Below are positions 26,428-35,136 of a stretch of DNA of 64,000 bases, piece by piece. Every line of letters begins with the position of its first letter. The stretch's first letter is position 1. The notes under the pieces are model-generated. The model worked only from the letters and a program-made list of their open reading frames with translations. It made no database searches and had not been told where the DNA came from. The stretch is from CAWCWN01 sp963799245 (GTDB lineage: Bacteria; Chloroflexota; Ktedonobacteria; Ktedonobacterales; Ktedonobacteraceae). The stretch spans positions 1,798,001-1,862,000 of the forward strand of contig CAWCWN010000003.1 of assembly GCA_963799245.1 (NCBI GenBank), in the 5' to 3' direction. Both the position numbers and the translations under genes were made by a program.

Positions 26428-27009
26428 GTGGGTAAGGCCGGAACGGCAATGGATGCTCACGTGGTGGAGAGTTTACGCGCGCACGATCATCAGGCCTTTC
26501 GTTCGCTGATTGAGCGTTTGCAGCAGCCCGTCACAGCATATCTACATCGTCTTGTGGGTGACCGCGAAGTAGCTCTCGACCTTGCGCAGGATACTTTTCT
26601 CCAGGTATTTAAGGAAATTGGGAAGACATCCAAGGATCTCTCTTTAGATGCCTGGATATACCGTATTGCCACAAATTATGCTCTTCGCCACCTCAATCGC
26701 AAACGTTTGCGCCAGTTTGTAGGCCTGGATGGCCCGTCTGTTCCTGTAGACTTCAATGCGCACCTGATGGTGCCTGGCCCGGAGTATCAGGCTGAAATAC
26801 GTATACTGGTCCAGGATGTGCTCGCCAAAATGAGGCCGATAGACGCGGTGTGTTTACAGCTTCACTTTGGTAACGGTTTCACATATGAAGAAATGGCGCA
26901 GATCCTGGCGTTGACACCAGAGGCGATCCGTAAACGTGTGGCTCGTAGTGTGGAGAAATTTCGAGCGCTCTATGAAGCATCTTCTCAAACAGACAGAGCG
27001 CAGTTGTAG
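26428..27009 (+). CDS. ECF sigma factor
   Basis: An extracytoplasmic-function sigma factor of 193 residues (GTG start at 26428) or 186 (ATG at 26449). Region 2 contains VGDREVALDLAQDTFLQVFKE and LDAWIYRIATNYALRHLNRKR, which bind the -10 element. Region 4 has PIDAVCLQLHFGNGFTYEEMAQILALTPEAIRKRVARSVEKFRAL, the helix-turn-helix for the -35. There is no region 1 or 3, as expected for the class. Sixteen bases downstream lies a membrane protein with a zinc-binding anti-sigma motif, the usual partner. The neighbouring molybdoenzyme is a possible target; this is inference. Confidence 0.92.
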   Translation: MGKAGTAMDAHVVESLRAHDHQAFRSLIERLQQPVTAYLHRLVGDREVALDLAQDTFLQVFKEIGKTSKDLSLDAWIYRIATNYALRHLNRKRLRQFVGLDGPSVPVDFNAHLMVPGPEYQAEIRILVQDVLAKMRPIDAVCLQLHFGNGFTYEEMAQILALTPEAIRKRVARSVEKFRALYEASSQTDRAQL

Positions 27010-27025
27010 GTGAGGTAGATGGCTT

Positions 27026-27979
27026 ATGTCTCGACAAACACGACGTTTAAAGGTAGGCGGCGCAGAGGGCCATCCCGCTGATAGTGTTCTGCTGGCCTTT
27101 ATACGCCAGCAGCCCTTTGCGGAGAGCTGGTCTTCGCTTCAGCAACATATCTTCGAGTGCAACGAGTGCCAGCAGCGTTATATAGACCTGACTGAGATAA
27201 GCGCATTGCTTACTGATACCCTGGAGCATGCTCAGGACGCACAAGAGTATCCGTCACTCGTTGCGAATGTCCTTGAGGTGATACAAGAGCCTGGCCTGGG
27301 CCGCGCGGTTCAGCGCCGACGGCGCGAGACACGGCTGCGTGAGGACCTGGCCTGGGCCGGGACCCTGCTCCTATCTCCCCTGTTGTACGTAAAGGCCGCC
27401 TGCATACAGTTATTGCCCTGGCCGTGTGGGACGCGAGCGCGCAGATCAAGCATGGCCAGCTGGGGAGCCATGTCTACAATGATAGCCCTGTTACTACTCG
27501 CCGTGGTCGTGGTCCTGGCGTTTACTCTGACCGCCAGCGCCTTTGGCCTGTTGCATGGCCCTGGCGAGGTTATTCCCCTTCCACCCCAACCCACAGCTAC
27601 GAGCACTTCACATGCTGCGGCATCAGCGGGGAGGCCCTCCCCGGCCACCCCGCTGGCTACAGTGGCACAGCTGAAGCTATGCACGACGAGTAGCGATATG
27701 TCGCAGTCGCGAATGCGCATCTGCGGCTCTTACTTTATGCCGGGCGATAAGGTGCAGGTGACCGTACAGATTGGGGCCGCACAGATGCATGCGCAGCATT
27801 TCCAGCTGGTAGACGCGCGGGGAAATTTTCAGGACTCCTGGATTGTCGCCTGTAAGGGTTATCCGCGCGCCGTCTTTGTCAGGGATCTGACCCACCCTCT
27901 GCTGGCAACAAGCGAGCTGCAAAGCGCTCAATTGGGCCAATGCAGTCCTCCAGCGCCTGCTGCGGCAGCGGGGCCTTAG
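27026..27979 (+). CDS. ZAS-type membrane anti-sigma factor
   Basis: A 317-residue protein, probably the anti-sigma factor for the ECF sigma factor just upstream. The N-terminal cytoplasmic part carries His41-x3-Cys45-x2-Cys48 (HIFECNEC), the zinc-binding anti-sigma signature. One membrane helix follows (about 146-172, MSTMIALLLLAVVVVLAFTL), then a Pro/Ser/Thr-rich linker and an outer domain of about 120 residues with three or more cysteines (LCTTSSD, RICGSYF, IVACKGYPR). Those cysteines could form disulfides and act as a sensor. The pair is set up like a transmembrane signalling switch; the signal is unknown. Confidence 0.8.
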   Translation: MSRQTRRLKVGGAEGHPADSVLLAFIRQQPFAESWSSLQQHIFECNECQQRYIDLTEISALLTDTLEHAQDAQEYPSLVANVLEVIQEPGLGRAVQRRRRETRLREDLAWAGTLLLSPLLYVKAACIQLLPWPCGTRARRSSMASWGAMSTMIALLLLAVVVVLAFTLTASAFGLLHGPGEVIPLPPQPTATSTSHAAASAGRPSPATPLATVAQLKLCTTSSDMSQSRMRICGSYFMPGDKVQVTVQIGAAQMHAQHFQLVDARGNFQDSWIVACKGYPRAVFVRDLTHPLLATSELQSAQLGQCSPPAPAAAAGP

Positions 27980-28000
27980 ACCTGCTCATAGATAGGCCGG

Positions 28001-28885
28001 TTATATTTGCGCCGGGAAGTGCGCTTGCTGCAAGTAAGCCGCCAGCAGGGTATTCACCAGCTCAGGCTGCTCCTGCTGGACCCAGTGGCCGCTGGCGGGG
28101 ATGCGCTCAATCTGGATGGAGGATACCCATTGCTCAAGGCCATATGTCAACTCGATGCCGAGGGCAATATCTTGCTCCCCCCAGATCAGCAGGGTGGGAG
28201 CTGTAATGAGTCCCGAGGCTCCAGGGGAGAAGGCCGGGTGGCGGATGAGCTGGCGGTAATAGTTAAGCGCGGCACTCATCGCTCCCGGTTTAGTGATCGC
28301 CTCCTGATACCTGGCAAGCACTACGGCGGGGAAAGCGGCCTTCTGCAGGGCCGCTTCTTTAAGCATGCGGCCAATTGCGGAGGCATTGTTGCGTAACAGG
28401 GCGTTTTCTGGCAGCCAGGGCAGCTGGAAGGCGAAAATATACCAGCTCTTGCGCAGTTGTTTAAGCGTGCGCAGTTCGCGCAGCATGGCCCGCGGGTGGG
28501 GAGCATTCATGACGATCAGCCGCTCGGTCATCTGGGGGTAGCTGATCGCAAAGGCCCATGCCAGCGCGCCTCCCCAGTCGTGGCCGGCGATAATGGCTCT
28601 TTCCTGGCTCAGGCCAAGGATCAGCCCCTCGATATCGCGCAGGAGGGTCGCGACATCATAGCCGCTGCGCGGCTTATCTGTGTCGTTGTAGCCCCGCAAG
28701 TCGGGAGCAACGACGGTATAACCGAGTTGCGCGAGGAAAGGTATCTGGTAGCGCCAGGAGAACCAGAATTCAGGGAAGCCATGCAGAAGGACGATTAAAG
28801 GGCCTTTTCCCTGCGTCACGTAGTGCATGCGTATGCCATTGGTGATGATATCACGATGTTGCCAGGTTTCGTTTGTAACTGGCAT
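28001..28885 (-). CDS. Alpha/beta hydrolase, epoxide-hydrolase-like
   Basis: A 294-residue alpha/beta hydrolase close to soluble epoxide hydrolases and haloalkane dehalogenases. I chose the ATG at 28885, nine bases behind GGAGG, over an upstream start that adds nine residues. The oxyanion-hole motif HGFPEFWFSWRYQ, the nucleophile aspartate in GHDWGGALAWAFA, the acid in LIWGEQDIAL and the histidine in ASGHWVQQEQPELV are all visible. The Asp nucleophile rather than Ser points to hydrolysis of epoxides or C-halogen bonds instead of esters; the true substrate is unknown. Convergent with the anti-sigma gene. Confidence 0.88.
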   Translation of the reverse strand: MPVTNETWQHRDIITNGIRMHYVTQGKGPLIVLLHGFPEFWFSWRYQIPFLAQLGYTVVAPDLRGYNDTDKPRSGYDVATLLRDIEGLILGLSQERAIIAGHDWGGALAWAFAISYPQMTERLIVMNAPHPRAMLRELRTLKQLRKSWYIFAFQLPWLPENALLRNNASAIGRMLKEAALQKAAFPAVVLARYQEAITKPGAMSAALNYYRQLIRHPAFSPGASGLITAPTLLIWGEQDIALGIELTYGLEQWVSSIQIERIPASGHWVQQEQPELVNTLLAAYLQQAHFPAQI

Positions 28886-28966
28886 TGGCCTGCCTCCTTC
28901 CTCCCGCGGCACATCCCGGGCCAGAAACGAACGGACCCGACCTGTCCATCTCTGGCCCGGGGTTGA

Positions 28967-29674
28967 TTATTCGCCCTGGGTGTCGTTAAAGACTATGGCG
29001 CGTTTGACCTGCTCGATCAAGTCGGTCACAGGGATACCGCGCGGGCAGGCATCGGCGCAGTTGAAGATGGTGCGGCAGCGCCATACCCCCTCGCGCTGTC
29101 CCAGGATGGCCAGGCGCTCAGCGGCGCCCTGATCGCGGCTATCAAAGATGAAGCGGTGGGCATTGACGATCGAGGCAGGACCAACCCAGTTGGGGTTGCC
29201 CCACACGGACGGGCAAGAACCAGTACAGGCCCCACACAAGATGCATTTCGTGCCCTCGTCATAGCGCTCACGCTCCAGAGGGCTCTGCAGGCGTTCCGTC
29301 CCGGGCTCGTTGTCGTTGTTGATCAGAAACGGTTTAACGGCTTTATATTTGTCAAAAAAAGGATCCATATCGACAACCAGGTCCTTGATGACGGGGAAGC
29401 CCAGCATAGGCTCAATGGTTACCTTTGCGCCGACGTCGCGCATGAGCACCTTGCAGGCCAGGCGATTGCGCCCATTGATGCGCATGGCATCCGAGCCACA
29501 CACGCCGTGGGCGCAGGAGCGGCGATAGGTGAGGGAGCCATCCATCGTCCATTTGACGGTGTTGAGCGCGTCTAACAGGCGATCGATGGGATCGGCCTCA
29601 ACACGGCATTCGTACCAGTACGGTTTCTTATCTTTTTCGGGGTCAAACCGCTTGATACGCATCTCTACATTCAT
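28967..29674 (-). CDS. sdhB: Succinate dehydrogenase iron-sulfur subunit
   Basis: SdhB, the electron-transfer subunit of complex II, 235 residues. The [2Fe-2S] motif reads CAHGVCGSDAMRINGRNRLAC, with Asp in the third ligand place as in E. coli SdhB. The other two clusters are bound by CILCGACTGSC and CRTIFNCADACPRGIP. It is the last gene of the sdhCDAB operon, 112 bases behind sdhA. Confidence 0.97.
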   Translation of the reverse strand: MNVEMRIKRFDPEKDKKPYWYECRVEADPIDRLLDALNTVKWTMDGSLTYRRSCAHGVCGSDAMRINGRNRLACKVLMRDVGAKVTIEPMLGFPVIKDLVVDMDPFFDKYKAVKPFLINNDNEPGTERLQSPLERERYDEGTKCILCGACTGSCPSVWGNPNWVGPASIVNAHRFIFDSRDQGAAERLAILGQREGVWRCRTIFNCADACPRGIPVTDLIEQVKRAIVFNDTQGE

Positions 29675-29786
29675 TCTATTTCTCCTGAATAACTGTGGCC
29701 GGGTCAGCCTATATGATCGCTATGACCTGAGGAATTCAGGTCAGGGTTTCCAGGAGGGTCCAGGCCTCTCCTTCCTCCCCGCGCTG

Positions 29787-31523
29787 TTAATACTTGCGTT
29801 CCTTGGGCTTGAATATAGGGTCGTCGATGAGAATGACGTCTTTGTAGTCCAGCCGCACATCGTGCGCCTTCGTACCCTTATACGCAAGCGTGTGTTTGAG
29901 CCAGTTGATATCGTCGCGCTGCTGGTAGTCGAGGCGGTAGTGAGCGCCGCGACTCTCTTTACGCGCCAAGGCGCCATGAATTGTCGCCTCCGAGCAATCG
30001 AGCAGAAAGCCGAGTTCAATCGCCTCAACCATTTCGGTATTAAACTTTTTGCCTTTGTCCTGTAGTTGTACCTGCTTATAAGCATCCTGCAGGCCATCCA
30101 GCGTATCGAGGGCGCGCACCATACCCTTCTCACTGCGCTCCACAAAGACCTTGTCGTCCATTTCGTTTTGCAGCATGCTGCGAATGCGCGCCGCCGACTC
30201 GCCGCCCGTGGAGGTGTAGAGTTGACTTACAAGATCGCGGGCATAGGTCTCTGGCTCCACCGGTAGGGGCGCGTGATCATTCTCCGCGATGAACCTGGCC
30301 ATATGCTTACCGGCGCGGCGTCCAAACACAATCAGGTCCACCAGCGAATTGGTGCCAAGGCGATTGGCGCCGTGCACCGAGACACAGGCAACCTCGCCGG
30401 CCGCGTAGAAGCCGGGCAGCGCCGTCCACTGCGGATCGATCACAACACGCGCATCGTTATCGGTGGGGATGCCACCCATGGCATAGTGCGCGGTAGGTTG
30501 AATAGGCACTGGCTCGGTAATTGGCTCGACGCCGAGGTAGTTACGCGCGAAGTCGGTGATGTCTGGCAGCTTCTCGGCGATTTTCTTGGCTCCCAGGTGG
30601 CGTACATCGAGGTAGACGTAATCCTTGCCGTCCACGCCGTTGCCATTCTTGACCTCCTGCACGATGCAGCGCGAGACGATATCACGCGGGGCCAGGTCCT
30701 TGAGGGTGGGCATGTAACGCTCCATAAAGTATTCGCCCTTGCCGTTGAGCAGTTTTCCCCCTTCACCACGCGCGGCCTCACTGAGCAGCACGCCGACCTT
30801 GTAGATGCCCGTCGGGTGGAACTGGTACATCTCCATGTCCTGCAGTGGAATGCCGCGGCGATAGGCGATCGCCATGCCATCACCTGTACAGGCAAAGGCG
30901 TTGCTGGTGACGCGCCATGCCCGGCCGTAGCCGCCCGTGGCGAAGAGCACCGCCTTGGCGTGGAAGGTATGGATCTCTCCCGAGCGTATCTCCATCGCCA
31001 CCACGCCACAGGACTGCCCATCATTCACGAGCAGGTCAAGCACGAGATATTCATTGAAGAAGCGCACCTGGTTCTTAATCGCATTCTGGTACATCGTCTG
31101 GAGGATCATGTGGCCGGTGCGGTCCGCGGCATAGCACGAGCGACGCACGGGACCCTCGCCAAAGTTGCGCGTGTGCCCACCGAAACGACGCTGGTCAATA
31201 CGTCCGTCATCTGTGCGGTTGAACGGCAGCCCGCGATGTTCCAGTTCGTAGACGGCATCGATGGCTTCGCGCGTCAGGATCTCCGCGGCAGGCTGGTCCA
31301 CCAGGTAGTCACCGCCCTTGACGGTATCGTACATATGCCACTTCCAGTGGTCTTCTTCCTGGTTGCCGAGCGCGGCCGCGACCCCACCCTGGGCGGCCCC
31401 GGTGTGCGAGCGAGTGGGATAGACCTTACTTAGCACGGCTACGCTGGCATTGGGAAGCTGCATCGCGGCCATGAGTCCGGCGCCCCCGGAACCCACGATG
31501 ACCACATCAAATTTAAAGTACAT
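29787..31523 (-). CDS. sdhA: Succinate dehydrogenase flavoprotein subunit
   Basis: SdhA, which oxidises succinate to fumarate with covalently bound FAD, 578 residues. The dinucleotide fold starts DVVIVGSGGAGLMAAMQL. The covalent-flavin histidine is in SHTGAAQGGVAAALGN. Substrate-binding motifs HPTGIY and the arginine-rich RLGTNSLVDLIVFGRRAG stretch are present. It reads without interruption and is near the family length. It lies 13 bases behind sdhD in the same operon. Confidence 0.98.
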   Translation of the reverse strand: MYFKFDVVIVGSGGAGLMAAMQLPNASVAVLSKVYPTRSHTGAAQGGVAAALGNQEEDHWKWHMYDTVKGGDYLVDQPAAEILTREAIDAVYELEHRGLPFNRTDDGRIDQRRFGGHTRNFGEGPVRRSCYAADRTGHMILQTMYQNAIKNQVRFFNEYLVLDLLVNDGQSCGVVAMEIRSGEIHTFHAKAVLFATGGYGRAWRVTSNAFACTGDGMAIAYRRGIPLQDMEMYQFHPTGIYKVGVLLSEAARGEGGKLLNGKGEYFMERYMPTLKDLAPRDIVSRCIVQEVKNGNGVDGKDYVYLDVRHLGAKKIAEKLPDITDFARNYLGVEPITEPVPIQPTAHYAMGGIPTDNDARVVIDPQWTALPGFYAAGEVACVSVHGANRLGTNSLVDLIVFGRRAGKHMARFIAENDHAPLPVEPETYARDLVSQLYTSTGGESAARIRSMLQNEMDDKVFVERSEKGMVRALDTLDGLQDAYKQVQLQDKGKKFNTEMVEAIELGFLLDCSEATIHGALARKESRGAHYRLDYQQRDDINWLKHTLAYKGTKAHDVRLDYKDVILIDDPIFKPKERKY

Positions 31524-31536
31524 AATTCATCCTCTT

Positions 31537-31947
31537 CTAGTGGGGCAGGCACGAAACGCCGACGTTCGCCGTATGTTGGAAGGTGATCAGGGTGATCGTG
31601 CCTAGCATAAAGAAAACCAGCGTCAACGTTCCTGCGATCGAGAGTGCGGTGAGACGTGCACCACGCCCATGGACATAATCATCGATGACGACGCGTAAGC
31701 CGTTCATACCGTGCAGGAGGGCAAGCGTCAACAATATCCAGTCGTAGAGCCTCCATAGCGGATTATCATAACGCATGGCGATAAACTGGTAGGTCGTACA
31801 GGCGACATCATTGCTCACATGCATGATGATGAGGTGAATGATAACGAGGAAAATCAATAGCACGCCGGAGACGCGGAAGAAATACCAGGAAAAGGTCTCA
31901 AATCCACCGCTAGACGGCTTGGCACCATACCCGCTCGAAATACGCAT
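31537..31947 (-). CDS. sdhD: Succinate dehydrogenase membrane anchor subunit
   Basis: A 136-residue membrane subunit of complex II with three membrane helices: about 20-45 (FFRVSGVLLIFLVIIHLIIMHV), 68-88 (WILLTLALLHGMNGLRVVIDD) and 105-128 (ALSIAGTLTLVFFMLGTITLITF). The histidine in LLHGMNGLR is a likely haem ligand. It anchors the catalytic pair SdhAB and helps bind quinone. Which of the two anchor genes is sdhC or sdhD is by convention only. It sits between the other anchor gene and sdhA. Confidence 0.9.
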   Translation of the reverse strand: MRISSGYGAKPSSGGFETFSWYFFRVSGVLLIFLVIIHLIIMHVSNDVACTTYQFIAMRYDNPLWRLYDWILLTLALLHGMNGLRVVIDDYVHGRGARLTALSIAGTLTLVFFMLGTITLITFQHTANVGVSCLPH

Positions 31948-32027
31948 ACAAGTTCTCTCCTATGTAGTAGGGGCCAGGGTGGCATGCCCAGAAAAGCCGA
32001 GGACACAGAAGCGGCCCCTTGCAACTA

Positions 32028-32414
32028 TTATTTTGTGATCGTTGTCGCATGTGCTGGATGTAGGAATGGCAGCACCGGATACAGGATGTAATACGCGAGA
32101 GGCAGGAAGCCGACCACGGTAACCACCAGAGCGATGACAAACATCAGCACCTGGTATTGAACCCCTCTGCGCCAGAAGTCGATTACCATGATACGGATGC
32201 CATTGGAGGCATGCAACAGGATGGCCCCTATGAGTGCCAGGGAGAGCAGGCGTACAATCACGCTGTCAAATAATGCGACACTTTCGTCATAGGCCTGAGG
32301 GCCGAAGCCGATGATCGAGATATCGACTATGTGGATCAAGAGAAACAGTAGAATTCCCAGTCCTGTGATGCGATGCAGCAACCAGGACCACATTCCCGAT
32401 TGACCTTTGTACAT
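32028..32414 (-). CDS. sdhC: Succinate dehydrogenase cytochrome b subunit
   Basis: The first gene of the sdh operon, 128 residues. I start it at the ATG at 32414, four bases behind GAGGAG; an upstream start would add 12 residues without support. It has three membrane helices. SGMWSWLLHRITGLGILLFLLIHIVD contains the signature SxxxHRxTG, and ILLHASNGIRIMVID carries the haem-ligand histidine. With SdhD it binds haem b and menaquinone or ubiquinone. No promoter was identified with confidence upstream. Confidence 0.92.
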   Translation of the reverse strand: MYKGQSGMWSWLLHRITGLGILLFLLIHIVDISIIGFGPQAYDESVALFDSVIVRLLSLALIGAILLHASNGIRIMVIDFWRRGVQYQVLMFVIALVVTVVGFLPLAYYILYPVLPFLHPAHATTITK

Positions 32415-33109
32415 AAACTCCTCAATTCTGTGGCGGGAAGCGGGGGGCACGAGGCAAAAATAGACAATGTACGATTTCAGTGACCTCTTCGCCCTTGCTC
32501 TCGCCTTTGCGGAAAACCACGAGGGCTAACCCTACAACAAAATAGACAGGCGAAAAAGCGTGTTTCGTAAGCCCTGAAGAGCGTGCGCGCGTTTTAGGGG
32601 CGAACTTACAAACATCATGAAAAGTGCTCGCATCTCTAGAATCAACGTCTCGTGCAAACAAATAGGAAACACCTGTGTAGTTACCGGTTTCTTGTTGACG
32701 TTGTGATCATATTATACAGCAGCCTGCTATGAAGCGCAAACTTGAGCAAGGTGCAAGCAGGCCCTACCTGTGGAAAATAACTTGGCGCGGGGAAAATATC
32801 CCCTTTTTACCCTGCACAAATTTGCAAGCTTTGTGTATAATTAGGATAAGAGAAATCTCATACATTTTTCAGGGCGGGCTGTGCTTCGCCCCTGCAAAGG
32901 AAGACGTCCGTGTATTTGCAGGGGTGTGAAAAGCGCAGCTCGCCCTTCTCTATAGCTCCTGGAACTGGCGGCTTGTAGCGGGATCCAGCGGGCCCGGCGT
33001 AGACCTGTGTAACCTTACAACGTAGTAGTAATTATTGAAAAATTGTCAGGTATTTGCAGGAATAACTTCCTTTTTGTGCCAGGTAAGTGTATTCTAGCGG
33101 GAGAGCCTT
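32415..33109. other. Intergenic region between sdhC and the second ECF gene
   Basis: About 695 bases. It holds no supportable gene but a promoter-like pair TGCACA (32813-32818) and TATAAT (32836-32841) with a 17-base spacer on the plus strand, then the large hairpin listed at 32871-32946, then about 160 bases of ordinary sequence before the ECF gene. The sdh promoter, on the minus strand, should lie in 32450-32750 but I could not place it. Confidence 0.6.
32871..32946 (+). ncRNA. Candidate structured RNA element or palindromic repeat
   Basis: A 76-base near-perfect palindrome. AGGGCGGGCTGTGCTT (32871-32886) pairs along its whole 16 bases with AAGCGCAGCTCGCCCT (32931-32946), using two G-U pairs. 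Inside, CCCCTGCAAA (32889-32898) pairs perfectly with TTTGCAGGGG (32915-32924) around a 16-base loop. A TATAAT box lies 30 bases upstream, so it would sit at the 5' end of the ECF/Rieske transcript. No T-run follows. It could be a leader element, a small RNA or a REP-like repeat. Confidence 0.45.
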
Positions 33110-33712
33110 GTGGGTACGCCACATAGTAACAACAGCAAGGAACCGCAATCCGCCACGGCGGGCCAGAACACGGCCGGAGCCAGGCTTCCTCATGGAGAGG
33201 GAGGGGCGCGGGAATTCCAGACGTTTTATCAAGAAAACCTGGGCATGATTTACCGCTATGTGTATAGTAAGGTCGGCAATCGCGAGGAGGCTGAGGACCT
33301 GACCTCACAGGTATTTATCAAGGCTGTGCGTGGGGTGAATAGCGAGCGGGGCGCGCAAAGTATGCAGAAATGGCTGTTTCAGGTCGCGCGTACAACCATC
33401 GCTGATTACTGGCGTCTCCACTACCGGATATCCGTTAGCTCGCTCGAAGAATTATTGGAGGCGGGCTGGCAAGGGCCTGCTGAAGAAGAGCCTGCCGTCC
33501 TGAGTATCAAGCCTATAGACCTGGTTCAACGCATCCTCCATGCTCTGCCCGAGCACTACCGGACTGTTTTAAGTTGTCGCTTTTTGCTCAATCTCTCAAT
33601 TAAAGAGACCGCTTTAAGGATGGGCTTGTCGGAGGCAAATGTCAAAGTATTGCAGTTTCGTGCGCTGAAACGCGCTGCTGATTTCGAGGATGTTGTAACA
33701 GAAATCTATTAA
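33110..33712 (+). CDS. ECF sigma factor linked to a Rieske protein
   Basis: A 200-residue ECF sigma factor, GTG start at 33110. The first 30 residues are a polar extension. Region 2 contains MIYRYVYSKVGNREEAEDLTSQVFIKAVRG and MQKWLFQVARTTIADYWR. Region 4 is RILHALPEHYRTVLSCRFLLNLSIKETALRMGLSEANVKVLQFRALKRA, which holds the helix-turn-helix. The Rieske protein gene starts 69 bases downstream, in the place where the cognate anti-sigma factor usually lies. No zinc-type anti-sigma gene is adjacent, so that protein is the best candidate regulator. Confidence 0.9.
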   Translation: MGTPHSNNSKEPQSATAGQNTAGARLPHGEGGAREFQTFYQENLGMIYRYVYSKVGNREEAEDLTSQVFIKAVRGVNSERGAQSMQKWLFQVARTTIADYWRLHYRISVSSLEELLEAGWQGPAEEEPAVLSIKPIDLVQRILHALPEHYRTVLSCRFLLNLSIKETALRMGLSEANVKVLQFRALKRAADFEDVVTEIY

Positions 33713-33781
33713 TTCTGGCCGCAGGAGAGTTGCCTCGCCTGCCTCTATTGGCGTTACTAGTTCACGCGGAGAAACACTATT

Positions 33782-34660
33782 ATGTCAGGTGAAGACCAGG
33801 AACGATCTGAAGACTATCTGGAGCTTGAGCACTACATCGAGGAGCTTCAGGCAGGCCATGTCGCTCACCCTCCGGCTGGGCTGTCACCCGACCAGGCGAG
33901 TGTCTATCGCATGGCTGCGCTCTTTCGCTCCGCTGCCCCTGAAACAAGCGAACCACGACCTGAATTTGTCGCCGATCTCCAGGCGCGTCTGCAACAGGAA
34001 CTTTCCCAGGCGGCCACGACTGAGCCAGAAGCGCAGGCTGCCGTCGCCAGGCCTCCTGGGCCCGCGCCAGTTACATTTGCTCAGAGGCCGCGCAAGCGGC
34101 CCGCTGTCTCGCGCCGCTCCCTGCTGGCCGGAGGAGCCGCCGTCGCTGCCTCATTAGCTGTGGGCGCGGGCCTGGGCGCTGCGGCCGAACGCGGCCTGAC
34201 ATCAACTGCGGCTGAGCGTGGTGCGGTGAATTATTCCAGCAGCGAGGCGCTTATCGCCACAGATGTGCCCACCGTCTGGCGGCATGTCACCAACCTTGCA
34301 CAGCTGGGTGAAGGCGCTATGCGTTTTACTGCTGAGGCCGTGGTGGGGTACGTCATTCGCGATGATAGCAAGGGTGGGATCAGCGGCGGTAGCGAGCTCG
34401 ATGCGAATACGGGGCAGGTTATTGCCATGTCGGCTGCCTGCACCCATATGGGCTGCATTGTGCAATGGCAGGCTTCAGATCGTAAATTTCATTGCCCATG
34501 TCATGGCGGCCTGTTTACAGAATATGGTACAGTAGATAAAGGTGCGGCCACTGTACGCTACTATAGCAGCGCTCTACCGCGCTTAAATACAAGGGTTGAG
34601 AAGAACGGTGATATCTATGTTGAGGTTCCCAGGGTAGAGGTCCCTCAACGTCAGGAATAA
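33782..34660 (+). CDS. Rieske [2Fe-2S] protein with cytoplasmic anti-sigma-like domain
   Basis: A 292-residue protein with a Rieske domain outside the membrane. The N-terminal 105 residues are acidic and cytoplasmic; EYxxxxLE-type helices and the phrase EPRPEFVADLQARLQQEL resemble the N-termini of ECF anti-sigma factors. A twin-arginine motif (SRRSLLAGG, Arg111-Arg112) and a membrane helix (about 114-136) follow. The Rieske ligands are Cys220/His222 and Cys238/His241, with Cys225 and Cys240 placed for the usual disulfide. No bc1 partner genes lie here. It is co-directional with an ECF sigma factor and a YtkA-like gene two bases downstream. Confidence 0.85.
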   Translation: MSGEDQERSEDYLELEHYIEELQAGHVAHPPAGLSPDQASVYRMAALFRSAAPETSEPRPEFVADLQARLQQELSQAATTEPEAQAAVARPPGPAPVTFAQRPRKRPAVSRRSLLAGGAAVAASLAVGAGLGAAAERGLTSTAAERGAVNYSSSEALIATDVPTVWRHVTNLAQLGEGAMRFTAEAVVGYVIRDDSKGGISGGSELDANTGQVIAMSAACTHMGCIVQWQASDRKFHCPCHGGLFTEYGTVDKGAATVRYYSSALPRLNTRVEKNGDIYVEVPRVEVPQRQE

Positions 34661-34662
34661 GC

Positions 34663-35094
34663 ATGAGAAGAAACCTGCTCGTCGTTGCGCTTGGCATTTC
34701 TTTTCTCATCCTTATAACCTGGGCCGGTACAATCATCACCACCATTGTTCCTCAGCGCGTCACCGCGCAGGTTCAGACCACTCATGTCGGCCCCTTGCAG
34801 ATTACCTTACAGGTCGATCCTAACCCCCCTCGCAGCACGCAGCCCGCAACCCTGGTGGTGCGGGTGCTGCAGAGCAGTTCGCAGCTGCCCGTCATGAACG
34901 CGCATGTGACCCTGGCGAGCACTATGGAAACGATGGATATGGGAACAGAGCGCGTCGCAGCCAGTGCTCTAGGCGGGGGCACCTATCAGGCCAGCGTGCA
35001 GTTCGACATGAGCGGTCCCTGGCAGGTGGTGATCAATGTCGCCGTTCCAGGCGCGGCCCCTGTCAGCGTTTCCTTCCAGGTGGCGGCCCACTAA
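34663..35094 (+). CDS. YtkA/FixH-like membrane protein
   Basis: A 143-residue protein with one N-terminal membrane helix (about 4-26, NLLVVALGISFLILITWAGTIITTI) and an outer beta-sandwich of about 110 residues. The pattern NAHVTLASTMETMDMGTERVAASALGGGTYQASVQFDMSGPWQVVINV matches the YtkA-like/FixH group, which is linked to copper handling and cytochrome oxidase assembly. The methionine-rich loop (STMETMDMG) would suit a metal. It starts two bases after the Rieske gene, so translation is coupled. Role in this operon: assembly or sensing, not shown. Confidence 0.75.
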   Translation: MRRNLLVVALGISFLILITWAGTIITTIVPQRVTAQVQTTHVGPLQITLQVDPNPPRSTQPATLVVRVLQSSSQLPVMNAHVTLASTMETMDMGTERVAASALGGGTYQASVQFDMSGPWQVVINVAVPGAAPVSVSFQVAAH

Positions 35095-35136
35095 ACTCCT
35101 GGCATGACAAAGAAGACAGCGGCCTGCGGGCTGTGC

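Noticed and set aside
30273..31433. A 386-codon open frame antisense to sdhA
   Set aside because: It mirrors the codon pattern of sdhA, has no ribosome-binding site and no recognisable motif.
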